A DNA stretch of 17,426 nucleotides, taken from NCBI GenBank assembly GCA_043773745.1, contig JAYVEV010000007.1, positions 1 to 17,426 on the forward strand, written 5' to 3'. Of this stretch, positions 7,418 through 15,348 are shown piece by piece. The notes below the pieces were generated by a model. The model made no database searches and was not told where the DNA came from. It worked only from the letters and a program-made list of their open reading frames with translations. The stretch comes from UKL13-2 sp043773745 (GTDB taxonomy: Bacteria; Pseudomonadota; Gammaproteobacteria; Burkholderiales; Usitatibacteraceae). The position numbers and the translations under genes are program-made. How positions within the stretch are numbered: position 1 is the stretch's first letter; the number at the start of each line of letters is the position of its first letter.

Positions 7418-8465
7418 AACGGTGCTGCGTCTCGCCGCCTGGGCGGGACTGGCGGCGGCGGCATGCGTGGGTGTGATGCTGGCCGCGGTGGTGGTGCTGC
7501 GGATACAGCTGCTACTTCGCGGCTCGCGAGAGCGGCGCCTGGCAGCGCGCTGGCGGCCAGTGCTGGCGCAATGCGTTGATGGCGTTCCGGCCGACATTCC
7601 CCGCATCGCGCGTAACGATCACTACTTCGTGCTACGCCTCTGGAACTACCATCACGCCCTCATGCGCGGGCAGGCAAGCGAACATCTCAATGCGTTATTG
7701 CGCCGTACTGGCCTTGTCGATGCGGCGTTGCGTGTGCTCAAAAGCGGCAACATGCAACATCGACTACTTGCGATCATGACGCTTGGTAATTTGCGCGAAG
7801 AACATCTTTTGCACACTTTCCGACAACTCGCCGACGATAGTTCGCCGTTTATTTCTCTCGCTGCGGCGCAGGCATTGCTGCAGGCTGACCCCGTGGCGTC
7901 GCTGCCATGGCTGCTGATCCGCATAGGACGGCGTGAGGATTGGCCGCTCACCCGAGTCTCAATCATGCTTCGCGAGTTAGGGCCGGATATGGTCAGCGGC
8001 CCGCTCGCTGACGCACTGCAAGCCGCGGCAGCAGCACGGGACGCCGCAGTGCAAGTGCCCCGGATGATCAAGCTCCTCGAACTCGCCCATCCGGCAGTGG
8101 CGGCGCCTGCCGTCCGCAGCGCGATCGCGCTGGCGGGCGATAACATCGACGTGCTCGCCTCGTGTGTGCGTGCGCTTGCCGATCCCCGGGATCGCGAGTT
8201 GGCGTGCTCTTATGCCCACCATCCCGCTTGGCAGGTGCGCGTGACGGCCGTCATTGCGTTGCGCCGCTTCGCTTTGCCCGAAGATCTCAAGCTGCTGGTC
8301 GACATGCTTTCCGATCCGCACTGGTGGGTGCGCCACAGCGCCGCTGAGACATTGCTCGCGTTGCCTTTCGTCACGATCGCGGACCTGAGAAAGATCCAGC
8401 GTATTCTCCCGGACCGATACGCCGTCGACACACTGCGCGAGGTGATCGCCGAGCAGGCCGCGTGA
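7398..8465 (+). CDS. membrane-anchored HEAT-repeat protein
   Basis: This 355-residue protein has one strong N-terminal membrane helix (about residues 10-35) followed by an arginine-rich stretch (RGSRERRLAARW), so the rest should be cytoplasmic. From about residue 110 it consists of paired helices of HEAT type: RLLAIMTLGNLREE, SPFISLAAAQALLQADP, VTAVIALRRFALPEDLKLLVDMLSDPHWWVRHSAAETLLALP. The last is a textbook HEAT/PBS-lyase-like unit. Such repeats bind other proteins. Its place between the outer-membrane barrel and the glycosyltransferase suggests a scaffold for the synthase or a docking site for the response regulator (inference). The GTG start at 7398 overlaps the previous gene by 20 bases and has only a weak AAGG upstream; GTG 7422 is an alternative. 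The start is therefore less certain than the family. Confidence 0.85.
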   Translation: MFDIPSETVLRLAAWAGLAAAACVGVMLAAVVVLRIQLLLRGSRERRLAARWRPVLAQCVDGVPADIPRIARNDHYFVLRLWNYHHALMRGQASEHLNALLRRTGLVDAALRVLKSGNMQHRLLAIMTLGNLREEHLLHTFRQLADDSSPFISLAAAQALLQADPVASLPWLLIRIGRREDWPLTRVSIMLRELGPDMVSGPLADALQAAAAARDAAVQVPRMIKLLELAHPAVAAPAVRSAIALAGDNIDVLASCVRALADPRDRELACSYAHHPAWQVRVTAVIALRRFALPEDLKLLVDMLSDPHWWVRHSAAETLLALPFVTIADLRKIQRILPDRYAVDTLREVIAEQAA

Positions 8466-9880
8466 TGTCGTTGATTGGCCTCATCGATGGGCTGCAAATT
8501 TTCTTTCTGCTGTATTTTATCGGCATCAACATGGGATACCTTGCCTTGAATGCGATGGCGTTCCCGAGCCTCAAACGCTACCTCGATGCGCATAGCCTGG
8601 ATGACATGCCGCGCAGCCAGTCCGGACTCGAGCCGCCGGTTTCAATTATCGTACCCGCGTATAACGAGGAGGCGACGATTGCCGCTTCGCTGCGCTCGAT
8701 CATGCAGTTGGAATATCTGGAGTACGAAGTGATCGTGGTCAACGATGGCTCGAAAGACGGGACGCTGGCCGTGCTCAAGCGTGAGTTCGCGCTCGAACGT
8801 TTCCCCGCGGCCTATTGGCGGCGCATCGACTCGAAACGGGTGCGCGCAATTTACCGTTCGCCTGCGTATCCCAACCTCCGCGTGATCGATAAAGAAAATG
8901 GCGGTAAGGCTGATGCACTCAATGCCGGCATCAACGCCGTTCGTTATCCGCTCTTTTGCGGCGTGGATGCCGATTCCATCCTCCAGCGCGACAGCTTGCG
9001 GCGCGTGGTCGAGCCTTTTCTTGAGGACCCGCTTACGATCGCGACAGGCGGCACCGTGCGGGTAGCCAATGGGTGTGTCGTCAATAACGGTTTCTTGGAA
9101 CGGGTCGGCTTGCCAACCAACCTGCTTGCGCTACTGCAGATCGTCGAGTATTTGCGTGCCTTTCTATTCGGGCGCCTTGGTTGGACGCCGATGAATGCGG
9201 TGCTCATTATCTCGGGGGCATTCGGCGTGTTCCGCAAGGAAAGCGTCATCGCCGTCGGGGGCTACCGTCACGATACCGTCGGCGAAGACATGGAGTTGGT
9301 CGTACGCTTGCATCGCTGGCACCGGACCGCAGGCATTCCTTACCGAATTCACTTTGTGCCAGACCCCATCTGCTGGACTGAGGCACCAGAGTCCCTTGGC
9401 GTACTGAAAAACCAGCGTGTCCGCTGGCAGCGGGGTTTATGCGAGAGTCTGGTAATGAATGCCAAGCTGCTGTGCCATCCGCGCGGTGGTGCCGCGGGCT
9501 GGGTGGCCTATCCATTTATGATGTTATTCGAGGGCCTCGGGCCGCTCATTGAAGTGGCCGGGTATGTCTTCATGATCTGTGGTTTTTTTCTGGGCGTCGT
9601 TTCGGCGCAAGCTTTCGTCGTCTTCCTATTTGTTGCCATCGCATTCGGCATGGCGTTGACAACGAGCGCGCTGTTGCTGGAAGAGCTTTCGTTTCACATC
9701 TATACTCGGCCGCGCCAGTTGCTAACGCTGATGGCGGTCGTCATACTTGAGAACTTTGGTTATCGGCAGCTAAATTCAGTCTGGCGCTTATGGGGACTGT
9801 TGCGCTGGGCCAGCGGCAAAAAGGGTGATTGGGGAACGATGACGCGCACAGCAAATTGGCAGCAAGGCAACTCGCAATGA
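8465..9880 (+). CDS. processive family-2 glycosyltransferase (PgaC/YaiP-like polysaccharide synthase)
   Basis: This 471-residue inner-membrane protein should polymerise a sugar nucleotide and push the chain through the membrane. It has one N-terminal helix (about 5-30), a GT2 domain (PVSIIVPAYNEEATI near residue 58) and three or four C-terminal helices (about 345-450). Key residues are all present: Asp94 in VVNDGS, the metal-binding D168-A-D170 in VDADS, the TGGTVR turn, catalytic acid E274-D275 in VGEDMEL, and the processivity motif Q317-R-V-R-W321 followed by QRG. The end (KGDWGTMTR) is typical of this family. No PilZ domain is attached, so direct c-di-GMP control is not encoded in this chain. 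ATG 8465 overlaps the preceding TGA by one base and has AGG seven bases upstream; GTG 8462 is too close to that site. The sugar cannot be named. Confidence 0.92.
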   Translation: MSLIGLIDGLQIFFLLYFIGINMGYLALNAMAFPSLKRYLDAHSLDDMPRSQSGLEPPVSIIVPAYNEEATIAASLRSIMQLEYLEYEVIVVNDGSKDGTLAVLKREFALERFPAAYWRRIDSKRVRAIYRSPAYPNLRVIDKENGGKADALNAGINAVRYPLFCGVDADSILQRDSLRRVVEPFLEDPLTIATGGTVRVANGCVVNNGFLERVGLPTNLLALLQIVEYLRAFLFGRLGWTPMNAVLIISGAFGVFRKESVIAVGGYRHDTVGEDMELVVRLHRWHRTAGIPYRIHFVPDPICWTEAPESLGVLKNQRVRWQRGLCESLVMNAKLLCHPRGGAAGWVAYPFMMLFEGLGPLIEVAGYVFMICGFFLGVVSAQAFVVFLFVAIAFGMALTTSALLLEELSFHIYTRPRQLLTLMAVVILENFGYRQLNSVWRLWGLLRWASGKKGDWGTMTRTANWQQGNSQ

Positions 9881-12021
9881 AGGCGCGCGCGTTTCGGCCT
9901 CTTTTCAATCGCCACGCGGATCGTCTGGCAATCCTGGTGATGTCTCTGCTCGCGCTCGGTATCACGCTGGGGATCACGCTTACGGCGTGGCAGTTTGCCA
10001 ACAGCGCAATCGAGCTTGAGACGCGCCGACACTTTGAGTTCCGAGTAATTCAGATACATGAAGCGATCCGGGCGCGCATGCTCGACTGTAGACAGCTACT
10101 GCGCGGCAGTACAGGACTGTTCGCGGCGTCCACCAGCGTGAGTCGTGTCGAGTGGCGTGCCTACGTTGCCAACCTGCGCTTGGAAAACGGTTGTCCAGGT
10201 ATACAAGGGTTGGGTTATATAGAGCACGTGCCGGATAGCCACCGGCAGGCGCATACCGCCCGTGTGCGCGCCGAGGGTTATCCGGGCTACACCTTGCGGC
10301 CGGAAGGCGACCGTGCCGAGTACGCACCGGTCGTCTACATGGAGCCTGCCAATGAGCGGAACCTCGAGTCGTTGGGTCTGGATATGGCCTTTGACCCCAC
10401 ATTGCGCATGGCGCTGGCGCGGGCGCGGGATACGGGGGCGGCAACACTCACCCCCAAGCTGCGGTTGGATCAGCGAATCGATACCGACAGGCAGACCGAG
10501 TTCGCTATGTTCCTGCCGGTCTACCGTAATGGTGTGGCGCTCGACAACGTCTTACGACGTCAGTTCGCCACACAGGGCTATGTTTACGCCTTGTTCCGTG
10601 CGAACAACCTTATGCGTGGCATCCTTGGCGCCACCGGTGACGTGCGTGTGCAGGTCTTTGATGGTACCGACACGACTGACGCCCACCTGCTCTACAACAA
10701 CTCACCCGACGTTCGCCAGACCGCGTCGGCAGCGGGTTCCGTGTACGCTTCCGAGTGGCACACTCCCGTCATCGACCGCCAGTGGACTGTGCGTGCGTCC
10801 TCGCTGCCCGCTTTCGAGACCGCTGTTGACCGCAGCCGCGCGAACTTTACACTCGGCATCGGCCTCGTTATCAGCTTCATGCTCACCGCTTTCGTGGGTG
10901 GGTTGTTGACGCTACAGGCACGCGCCAGACGCACCGCGAAACATATGACCACCGAGCTGCGGGAAAGCCAGGAAGTGTTGGGCCTCGCGCTGGATGGATC
11001 AAACCTTGCGCTGTTCGACTGTAACCCACAGACTGGCGTCGTGCGTATGTCTGACCGTTGGAACGCGCTGCTCGGCTATCCCGCTGAAGCCTTGCAGACT
11101 GCTGTGCACGAGCTGGAGGCGGTGGTACACCCCGATGATCTGCCGCACCTGAGAGCGATGCTCAGCGACGTACTGGAAGGCAAAACTGTCTTCTATGACA
11201 TTGAGCACCGCGTGCGGCACCGCGAGGGCTACTGGATATGGATAAGGAGCCGGGCGCGCGTCGTGGAGCGCGACGGTCAGGGCCGCGCAGTGCGCCTCAC
11301 CGGCACCAACTCAGATATCACGGAACAGAAGCAGATGCAGCGCATGAAAGACGAGTTTATTGCGACCGTCAACCACGAGTTGCGCACCCCTCTCACTGCG
11401 CTCATCGGATCGCTGGCGCTTTTGAAAGAGGAAAGTGGGCCACTTTCCCCGACGGCGACAACGTTCCTCGAGATGGCCGACAAAAATGCGGACCGGCTGG
11501 CTTCGCTGGTGAACGATATCCTGGAGATCGAAAAAATTGAAGCGGGCATGGTGGAGCTAAAGTTGGAGCACATGGAACTTGGCCCTTTCATCGAGCAGGC
11601 ATTGGCGATGAATGCGGGCTACGCCGAGCAGCACGGGACCTGTTACCGGCTCTCTTCACCGCTACCAACTGTGAAAGTCATGGCGGATCACGACCGATTG
11701 CTGCAGGTGCTTACAAATCTGCTCTCCAATGCTGCTAAGTACTCTCCATCGGGTGAGGTCGTATCTGTACGCGCTGAACTCCTAGATAACCGGGTAAAAA
11801 TTTTCGTGACGGACTGCGGCCCCGGCGTTCCCGACGAGTTCCGCTCGCGCATTTTTGGCAAGTTCGCGCAGGCTGATACGTCCGACACGACAAAAAAGGG
11901 AGGTACGGGACTTGGGCTCGCCATATCCAAAGCGCTGGTAGAGGCGATGAACGGCCAAATCGGCTACCAGTCGGTGGCGGGTAAAGGCGCGACGTTCTAT
12001 ATCGTGTTGCCCGTCGCTTAG
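9877..12021 (+). CDS. hybrid-free sensor histidine kinase, TM - CHASE - TM - PAS - HisKA - HATPase
   Basis: This 714-residue inner-membrane kinase has a first helix at about 17-40, a CHASE-type periplasmic sensor domain with the usual LRGSTGLFAAS start and GYPGYTLRPEGDRAEYAPVVYMEP core, and a second helix at about 324-348. A PAS_3-type domain follows (about 362-485). Next is the dimerisation domain with His500 in ATVNHELRTPL, and an ATPase domain with N box NLLSNAAKYSP (about 613), G1 box DCGPGVPDEF and G2 box GGTGLGLAIS (about 675). There is no receiver domain; the CheY-like protein at the head of the operon is the obvious partner. ATG 9877 overlaps the glycosyltransferase stop as ATGA, with AAGG nine bases upstream, so translation is probably coupled. 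A TTG at 9829 inside the previous gene is rejected. The ligand is unknown. Confidence 0.92.
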   Translation: MKARAFRPLFNRHADRLAILVMSLLALGITLGITLTAWQFANSAIELETRRHFEFRVIQIHEAIRARMLDCRQLLRGSTGLFAASTSVSRVEWRAYVANLRLENGCPGIQGLGYIEHVPDSHRQAHTARVRAEGYPGYTLRPEGDRAEYAPVVYMEPANERNLESLGLDMAFDPTLRMALARARDTGAATLTPKLRLDQRIDTDRQTEFAMFLPVYRNGVALDNVLRRQFATQGYVYALFRANNLMRGILGATGDVRVQVFDGTDTTDAHLLYNNSPDVRQTASAAGSVYASEWHTPVIDRQWTVRASSLPAFETAVDRSRANFTLGIGLVISFMLTAFVGGLLTLQARARRTAKHMTTELRESQEVLGLALDGSNLALFDCNPQTGVVRMSDRWNALLGYPAEALQTAVHELEAVVHPDDLPHLRAMLSDVLEGKTVFYDIEHRVRHREGYWIWIRSRARVVERDGQGRAVRLTGTNSDITEQKQMQRMKDEFIATVNHELRTPLTALIGSLALLKEESGPLSPTATTFLEMADKNADRLASLVNDILEIEKIEAGMVELKLEHMELGPFIEQALAMNAGYAEQHGTCYRLSSPLPTVKVMADHDRLLQVLTNLLSNAAKYSPSGEVVSVRAELLDNRVKIFVTDCGPGVPDEFRSRIFGKFAQADTSDTTKKGGTGLGLAISKALVEAMNGQIGYQSVAGKGATFYIVLPVA

Positions 12022-12108
12022 TACGATTAAAGGATTAAAGATTAAAAGGGTCATGCAGTGAACGCTTGGAGCTGGACCATGGTTGATAAGGAATTTGACA
12101 TCATGGGT

Positions 12109-12705
12109 TCACTCCAACTTAACATGACCTTTAGCGGCGATTTTTTTCACCAATTTAACGAAGGTCGGATCTGCCACTCCAATGGTGCTGGACTTGCCTG
12201 CAATACGGCCTTCGGCATCAAGCAGGATTAATACGCTGGTGTGATTAAAATCGCCGCTCGGCAGTGCACGATACTGAATGGCAAGCGCTGCGGCTAGCTT
12301 GCGTACATGGCGCTCATCGGTACGGGCGAGGGTCCATTGCGCCGAGTCGAGATGCCGCTCATTGATGACCTCTTTCAGTGCAGCCACATCATCGCGGGCC
12401 GGGTCAAAAGTCACCATCAATACCGGCATATTTCTGCGCTCTGCAGGCGTAAGACTCTCTTCGGTTTTTTTCAGCGCATCCACAATGCGTGGGCAGACGA
12501 ATTGGCATCCCGTATAAAACATACTGATTAGCAGTGGCTGCCCGCGCCGATCAATCAGATTTGACGATTTCCCCTCTTGATTGATCAGCGGAACCGCAAG
12601 CTGATAGATCGAATTAGGCGGGATTGGTTTATCGACTGCCCAAGTTGATGGGATGAAAGATAGCAAACAAGCGAGCAGCAATATCGAGCGGCGGCTGGCA
12701 TTCAT
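12109..12705 (-). CDS. Sco1/SenC-family copper chaperone / thiol protein
   Basis: This 198-residue exported protein has a signal sequence (hydrophobic 8-18, cleavage near WA-VD at 23) and a thioredoxin-like Sco fold. The copper ligands of the family are all present: Cys67 and Cys71 in YTGCQFVCP and His155 in DFNHTS. Sco proteins bind Cu(I)/Cu(II) and load copper sites, classically CuA of cytochrome oxidase. Here the gene ends a nirK-nirV operon, so copper delivery to the NirK type 1 or type 2 sites is the likely job (inference). ATG at 12705 forms ATGA with the nirV stop (four-base overlap), and AAGGA (minus strand, about six bases upstream) supports it over the upstream start at 12759, which lies inside nirV. 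Confidence 0.9.
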   Translation of the reverse strand: MNASRRSILLLACLLSFIPSTWAVDKPIPPNSIYQLAVPLINQEGKSSNLIDRRGQPLLISMFYTGCQFVCPRIVDALKKTEESLTPAERRNMPVLMVTFDPARDDVAALKEVINERHLDSAQWTLARTDERHVRKLAAALAIQYRALPSGDFNHTSVLILLDAEGRIAGKSSTIGVADPTFVKLVKKIAAKGHVKLE

Positions 12706-13580
12706 GGTTGATCCTTGGTGGTTGATGTAGTGGCAGTACTCGGGCTGGTACGCGCACAACGGAATCCCAAATTATTAGTCGTATCCGCAGCGTTCAGCGA
12801 AGAGAGCAGGGCGATGCGCATCAGCACCGCGTAGTTATCGCGGTCCTTGAGGCTGATGGCCCCTGCTCCGCAAAATTGCAGCTTATCTGGGTCGCCCTGA
12901 TTGCGGCTATCCGCGCTGACGAGCAGCGCGTTAAAGTCGTCGACCCATTCCCAAATCAAGCCGTGCATATCCCGTACACCATACGCATTAGCTGCACCAC
13001 CTACCGCAGCTAATGGCGCACTTGAAGAGCGTGCATACCATGACAAAATACGTGCGCGCCATGCGGGGTCGCTTCTGGCATCGGTCTTGGTTTCATCGGC
13101 AGCAGCGACATATTCCCATTCAATCCAGGTAGGAAGTCTGGCGCCTTCACTTTCGCAGAATGCTTGGGCGGCAAACCAGCTCACACTTGTTACCGGTTGT
13201 CGCGCACGGCTTGCTTCGCCGGGCAGTGTTGGACTGCGCCAGCCATTGAGGTAGCTTGCGTCGGCAAAGATGGTCGGTGCGCGTCCCCGCTGCCATTCGC
13301 GGTGCGCTTTAACGTAGCTAAGAAATTCGTCGTTGGTAACAGGTGTTGCCCGTATTGCAAATGCGCCGACAGTCGTTGCTCCCGGCGAGGCATCATTGGC
13401 CAACACGCTGGTAATAGCGCCTGCCGGAATGGCGATATATTCAGCGGCCGTTGCGCCGATAGAGGCCGTCGCAATGATGAGAATCGAAAATGCTGTGAAA
13501 ATATTAACAAGGCACTTTCCGCTGCGCAAAAGAGGAGCCAAAGGGGACTTGGAGTATTGATTAGGCCATGCTGGCGGCAT
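12702..13580 (-). CDS. nirV: NirV-like formylglycine-generating-enzyme-fold protein
   Basis: This 292-residue protein has an FGE-sulfatase (SUMF1/PvdO) fold and a membrane or signal segment at about 26-44 ending ATAAEY, so it is probably periplasmic. Fold markers are TPVTNDEFLSYV, PVTSVSWFAAQAFCESEGARLPTWIEWEYVA, YGVRDMHGLIWEWVDDF and the closing NNLGFRCAR. The RGGSW segment of true formylglycine-generating enzymes is replaced by a QFCGAGA segment, as in proteins called NirV that sit beside nirK in denitrifiers; their exact role is not established. It is the middle gene of the nirK operon, 44 bases after nirK, and is coupled to the Sco gene by ATGA. The start is uncertain: neither ATG 13580 nor TTG 13598 has a good ribosome-binding site, and the first 25 residues are atypical for a signal sequence. 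Confidence 0.82.
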   Translation of the reverse strand: MPPAWPNQYSKSPLAPLLRSGKCLVNIFTAFSILIIATASIGATAAEYIAIPAGAITSVLANDASPGATTVGAFAIRATPVTNDEFLSYVKAHREWQRGRAPTIFADASYLNGWRSPTLPGEASRARQPVTSVSWFAAQAFCESEGARLPTWIEWEYVAAADETKTDARSDPAWRARILSWYARSSSAPLAAVGGAANAYGVRDMHGLIWEWVDDFNALLVSADSRNQGDPDKLQFCGAGAISLKDRDNYAVLMRIALLSSLNAADTTNNLGFRCARTSPSTATTSTTKDQP

Positions 13581-13624
13581 ATGTTTGCTATTTCTCAAAA
13601 TTCAACAAGTCCCTGATGCGATGT

Positions 13625-15169
13625 CTAGTGCGTCGCGGCTGGTACAGGTGCAGGTTTGGCGCGCATTTTTTTCACCTCATCAGCCGAGATTTTTCCACCC
13701 GGATTTCCCCAACTATTCAATACATAGGTCAGGATATTGGCGACCTCGTCATCATTAAGCTGATTCATGGGCGGCATCACCGAGTCGTATTCTTTGCCAT
13801 TAACCGTAAGCTTGCCGGACAGACCATGTAGCACGGTGCCTATCAGCCGCTTGGGGTCCGCTGCGATGAAGTCAGACTTCGCCAGCGGCGGAAAGACGCT
13901 TGGCAGACCTTCGCCGTTAGCCTGATGACATACCGAGCAGGTGCCGTTAAATAGTGCCTTGCCCGCATTGCTCTGTTCTTGCAGCGTTAAGGTACCGCCT
14001 GCTGCCGCCGCTGCGGCCACCGTCACCGCGGCAAGATTGGGAGCCGCCCGATCACCCAAATAAACTGAATCGAGTTCTTTACCCGAGTAAATCGCTTTAT
14101 TCTCGGGCCCGTTAACTTTCATGATCGCCAGCGCACCTTTATTGAAAGCGCGGAAAATCGAGTGATCCACCAATACATAGCTGCCGGGCACTTCGGTATG
14201 AAATTCCACCACGGCAGCACCACCTGCCGGGATCAGCGTTGTTTGCACATTGTGTTGTACGTTAGTGCCGCCTTCATAACGAACGTTGTCGAATATTTCG
14301 CCAATCACATGAAAGCTTGATACAAGATTGGGCCCGCCGTTACCGACAAACATGCGCACGGTTTCGTTGGTCTTTACATTCAGCGCTTTGTCGCCGGTGA
14401 GAGAACCCTCTGCGCCGTTAAACAGGACATAAGTGGCACGCTCATCAATCGCTTTTTCCATATCGAATGGCTGAAGGCCTTTTTCGCGGTACTTGCCTTT
14501 GGTGTAGAAGTCCCCCTGCATCACGTAGAACTCGTGATCCACCTTGGGCAGTCCACCGGGTGGCTCAACCAAAATCAAACCATACATGCCATTTGCCACA
14601 TGCATGCCGACTGGTGCGGTGGCGCAGTGGTAAACATAAATGCCTTCGTTTAAGGCTTTGAAGGTGAATTGTGATTGGTGGCCTGGCGCCGTGAAGCTTG
14701 ACGCGGCACCGCCGCCCGGGCCGGTAACGCCGTGCAAATCGATGTTGTGTGGCATTTTGCTGGTCGGATGATTCTTGAGATGGAATTCAACCGTGTCGCC
14801 TTGTCGCACGCGGATGAAACTGCCTGGCACCGTGCCGCCGAATGTCCAGAAGGTATAACTTACGCCTTCCGAGATTGCCATGTCTTTCTCGACAACCTCC
14901 AGCTCAACAATGACTTTCGCCGGATAGTTACGTCCTGTTGGCGGCGGAACTTGCGGCGGGCTGGTGAGGATTGCGCGAATCGGTTTGCCTTGCGGGGGAC
15001 CAAAATCACCTGCGGCTTTGCCTTTAATAGAAGTCACTTTTTTTGCAGCGGGCTCTGCCGCAACCGCGCCGCCTGCCGTGGTGATGTAGGCCATGGCCGC
15101 AATCATCGAAATGGCAGTCAGTGCAAATTTCAGCGGCTCCATAATATTGAGTTTTGTCTTTGGCTCCAC
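13625..15169 (-). CDS. nirK: copper nitrite reductase with C-terminal cytochrome c domain
   Basis: This 514-residue periplasmic enzyme should reduce nitrite to nitric oxide. A signal peptide covers about 1-38 (cleavage near AVAA). Two cupredoxin domains carry the full copper set. Type 1 ligands are His141, Cys182, His190 and Met195. Type 2 ligands are His146, His181 and His336, with catalytic Asp144 and His287. The HCATAPVGMH spacing matches AniA-like (class II) enzymes. An alanine/glycine-rich linker (about 380-393) leads to a class I cytochrome c domain with CSVCH at 411-415 and a likely Met ligand at 465 or 468. This makes a three-domain NirK of the Ralstonia pickettii type in which the tethered heme feeds electrons to copper. 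GTG 15169 is preferred over ATG 15142 because AGGGG lies six bases before it. It is the first gene of a nirK-nirV-Sco operon. Confidence 0.95.
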   Translation of the reverse strand: MEPKTKLNIMEPLKFALTAISMIAAMAYITTAGGAVAAEPAAKKVTSIKGKAAGDFGPPQGKPIRAILTSPPQVPPPTGRNYPAKVIVELEVVEKDMAISEGVSYTFWTFGGTVPGSFIRVRQGDTVEFHLKNHPTSKMPHNIDLHGVTGPGGGAASSFTAPGHQSQFTFKALNEGIYVYHCATAPVGMHVANGMYGLILVEPPGGLPKVDHEFYVMQGDFYTKGKYREKGLQPFDMEKAIDERATYVLFNGAEGSLTGDKALNVKTNETVRMFVGNGGPNLVSSFHVIGEIFDNVRYEGGTNVQHNVQTTLIPAGGAAVVEFHTEVPGSYVLVDHSIFRAFNKGALAIMKVNGPENKAIYSGKELDSVYLGDRAAPNLAAVTVAAAAAAGGTLTLQEQSNAGKALFNGTCSVCHQANGEGLPSVFPPLAKSDFIAADPKRLIGTVLHGLSGKLTVNGKEYDSVMPPMNQLNDDEVANILTYVLNSWGNPGGKISADEVKKMRAKPAPVPAATH

Positions 15170-15200
15170 AAGTTTCCCCTTTTGAATTTACTTAGCCACC

Positions 15201-15241
15201 AACATAGATGGATACGCGTTGCGGAGTTTGCGCAATATCAA
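15201..15241 (-). promoter_or_regulatory. nirK promoter: FNR/DNR-type box with -10 element
   Basis: TTGCGCAATATCAA at 15228-15241 (minus strand TTGATATTGCGCAA) matches the FNR/DNR consensus TTGAT-N4-ATCAA in one full half and as TTG in the other. Reading toward nirK, 21 bases separate it from TATGTT at 15206-15201. That puts the box centre about 40.5 bases upstream of the expected start near 15194, the class II activator position. The leader would be about 25 bases. The regulator (FNR, DNR or NnrR-like) is not encoded in the window. Confidence 0.55.
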
Positions 15242-15348
15242 TCATTCGTCATTAATATTACAAAGCTAGCTATTTAGGCTTCGTTTAATCCTGATGCCGA
15301 ACTTTCACGCACCCTCATGCATTTTCATTAATGCAACGACGATAATGT

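Noticed and set aside
10262..10909. 215-codon frame inside the histidine kinase gene
   Set aside because: Long only because of high-GC codon bias; it lies within the CHASE domain frame and is rich in Ser, Arg, Cys and Pro without motifs.
12022..12108. Inverted repeats between the convergent histidine kinase and Sco genes as a bidirectional terminator
   Set aside because: AAAGGGTCATG and CATGACCTTT are complementary apart from one extra base, but the loop is about 70 bases and no T run follows.
14732..15277. 181-codon plus-strand frame opposite the nirK start
   Set aside because: Antisense shadow of nirK, whose copper motifs are unmistakable.
15318..15335. Canonical NsrR operator
   Set aside because: The half-sites fit but the spacing is six rather than three bases; kept only as an unexplained inverted repeat.
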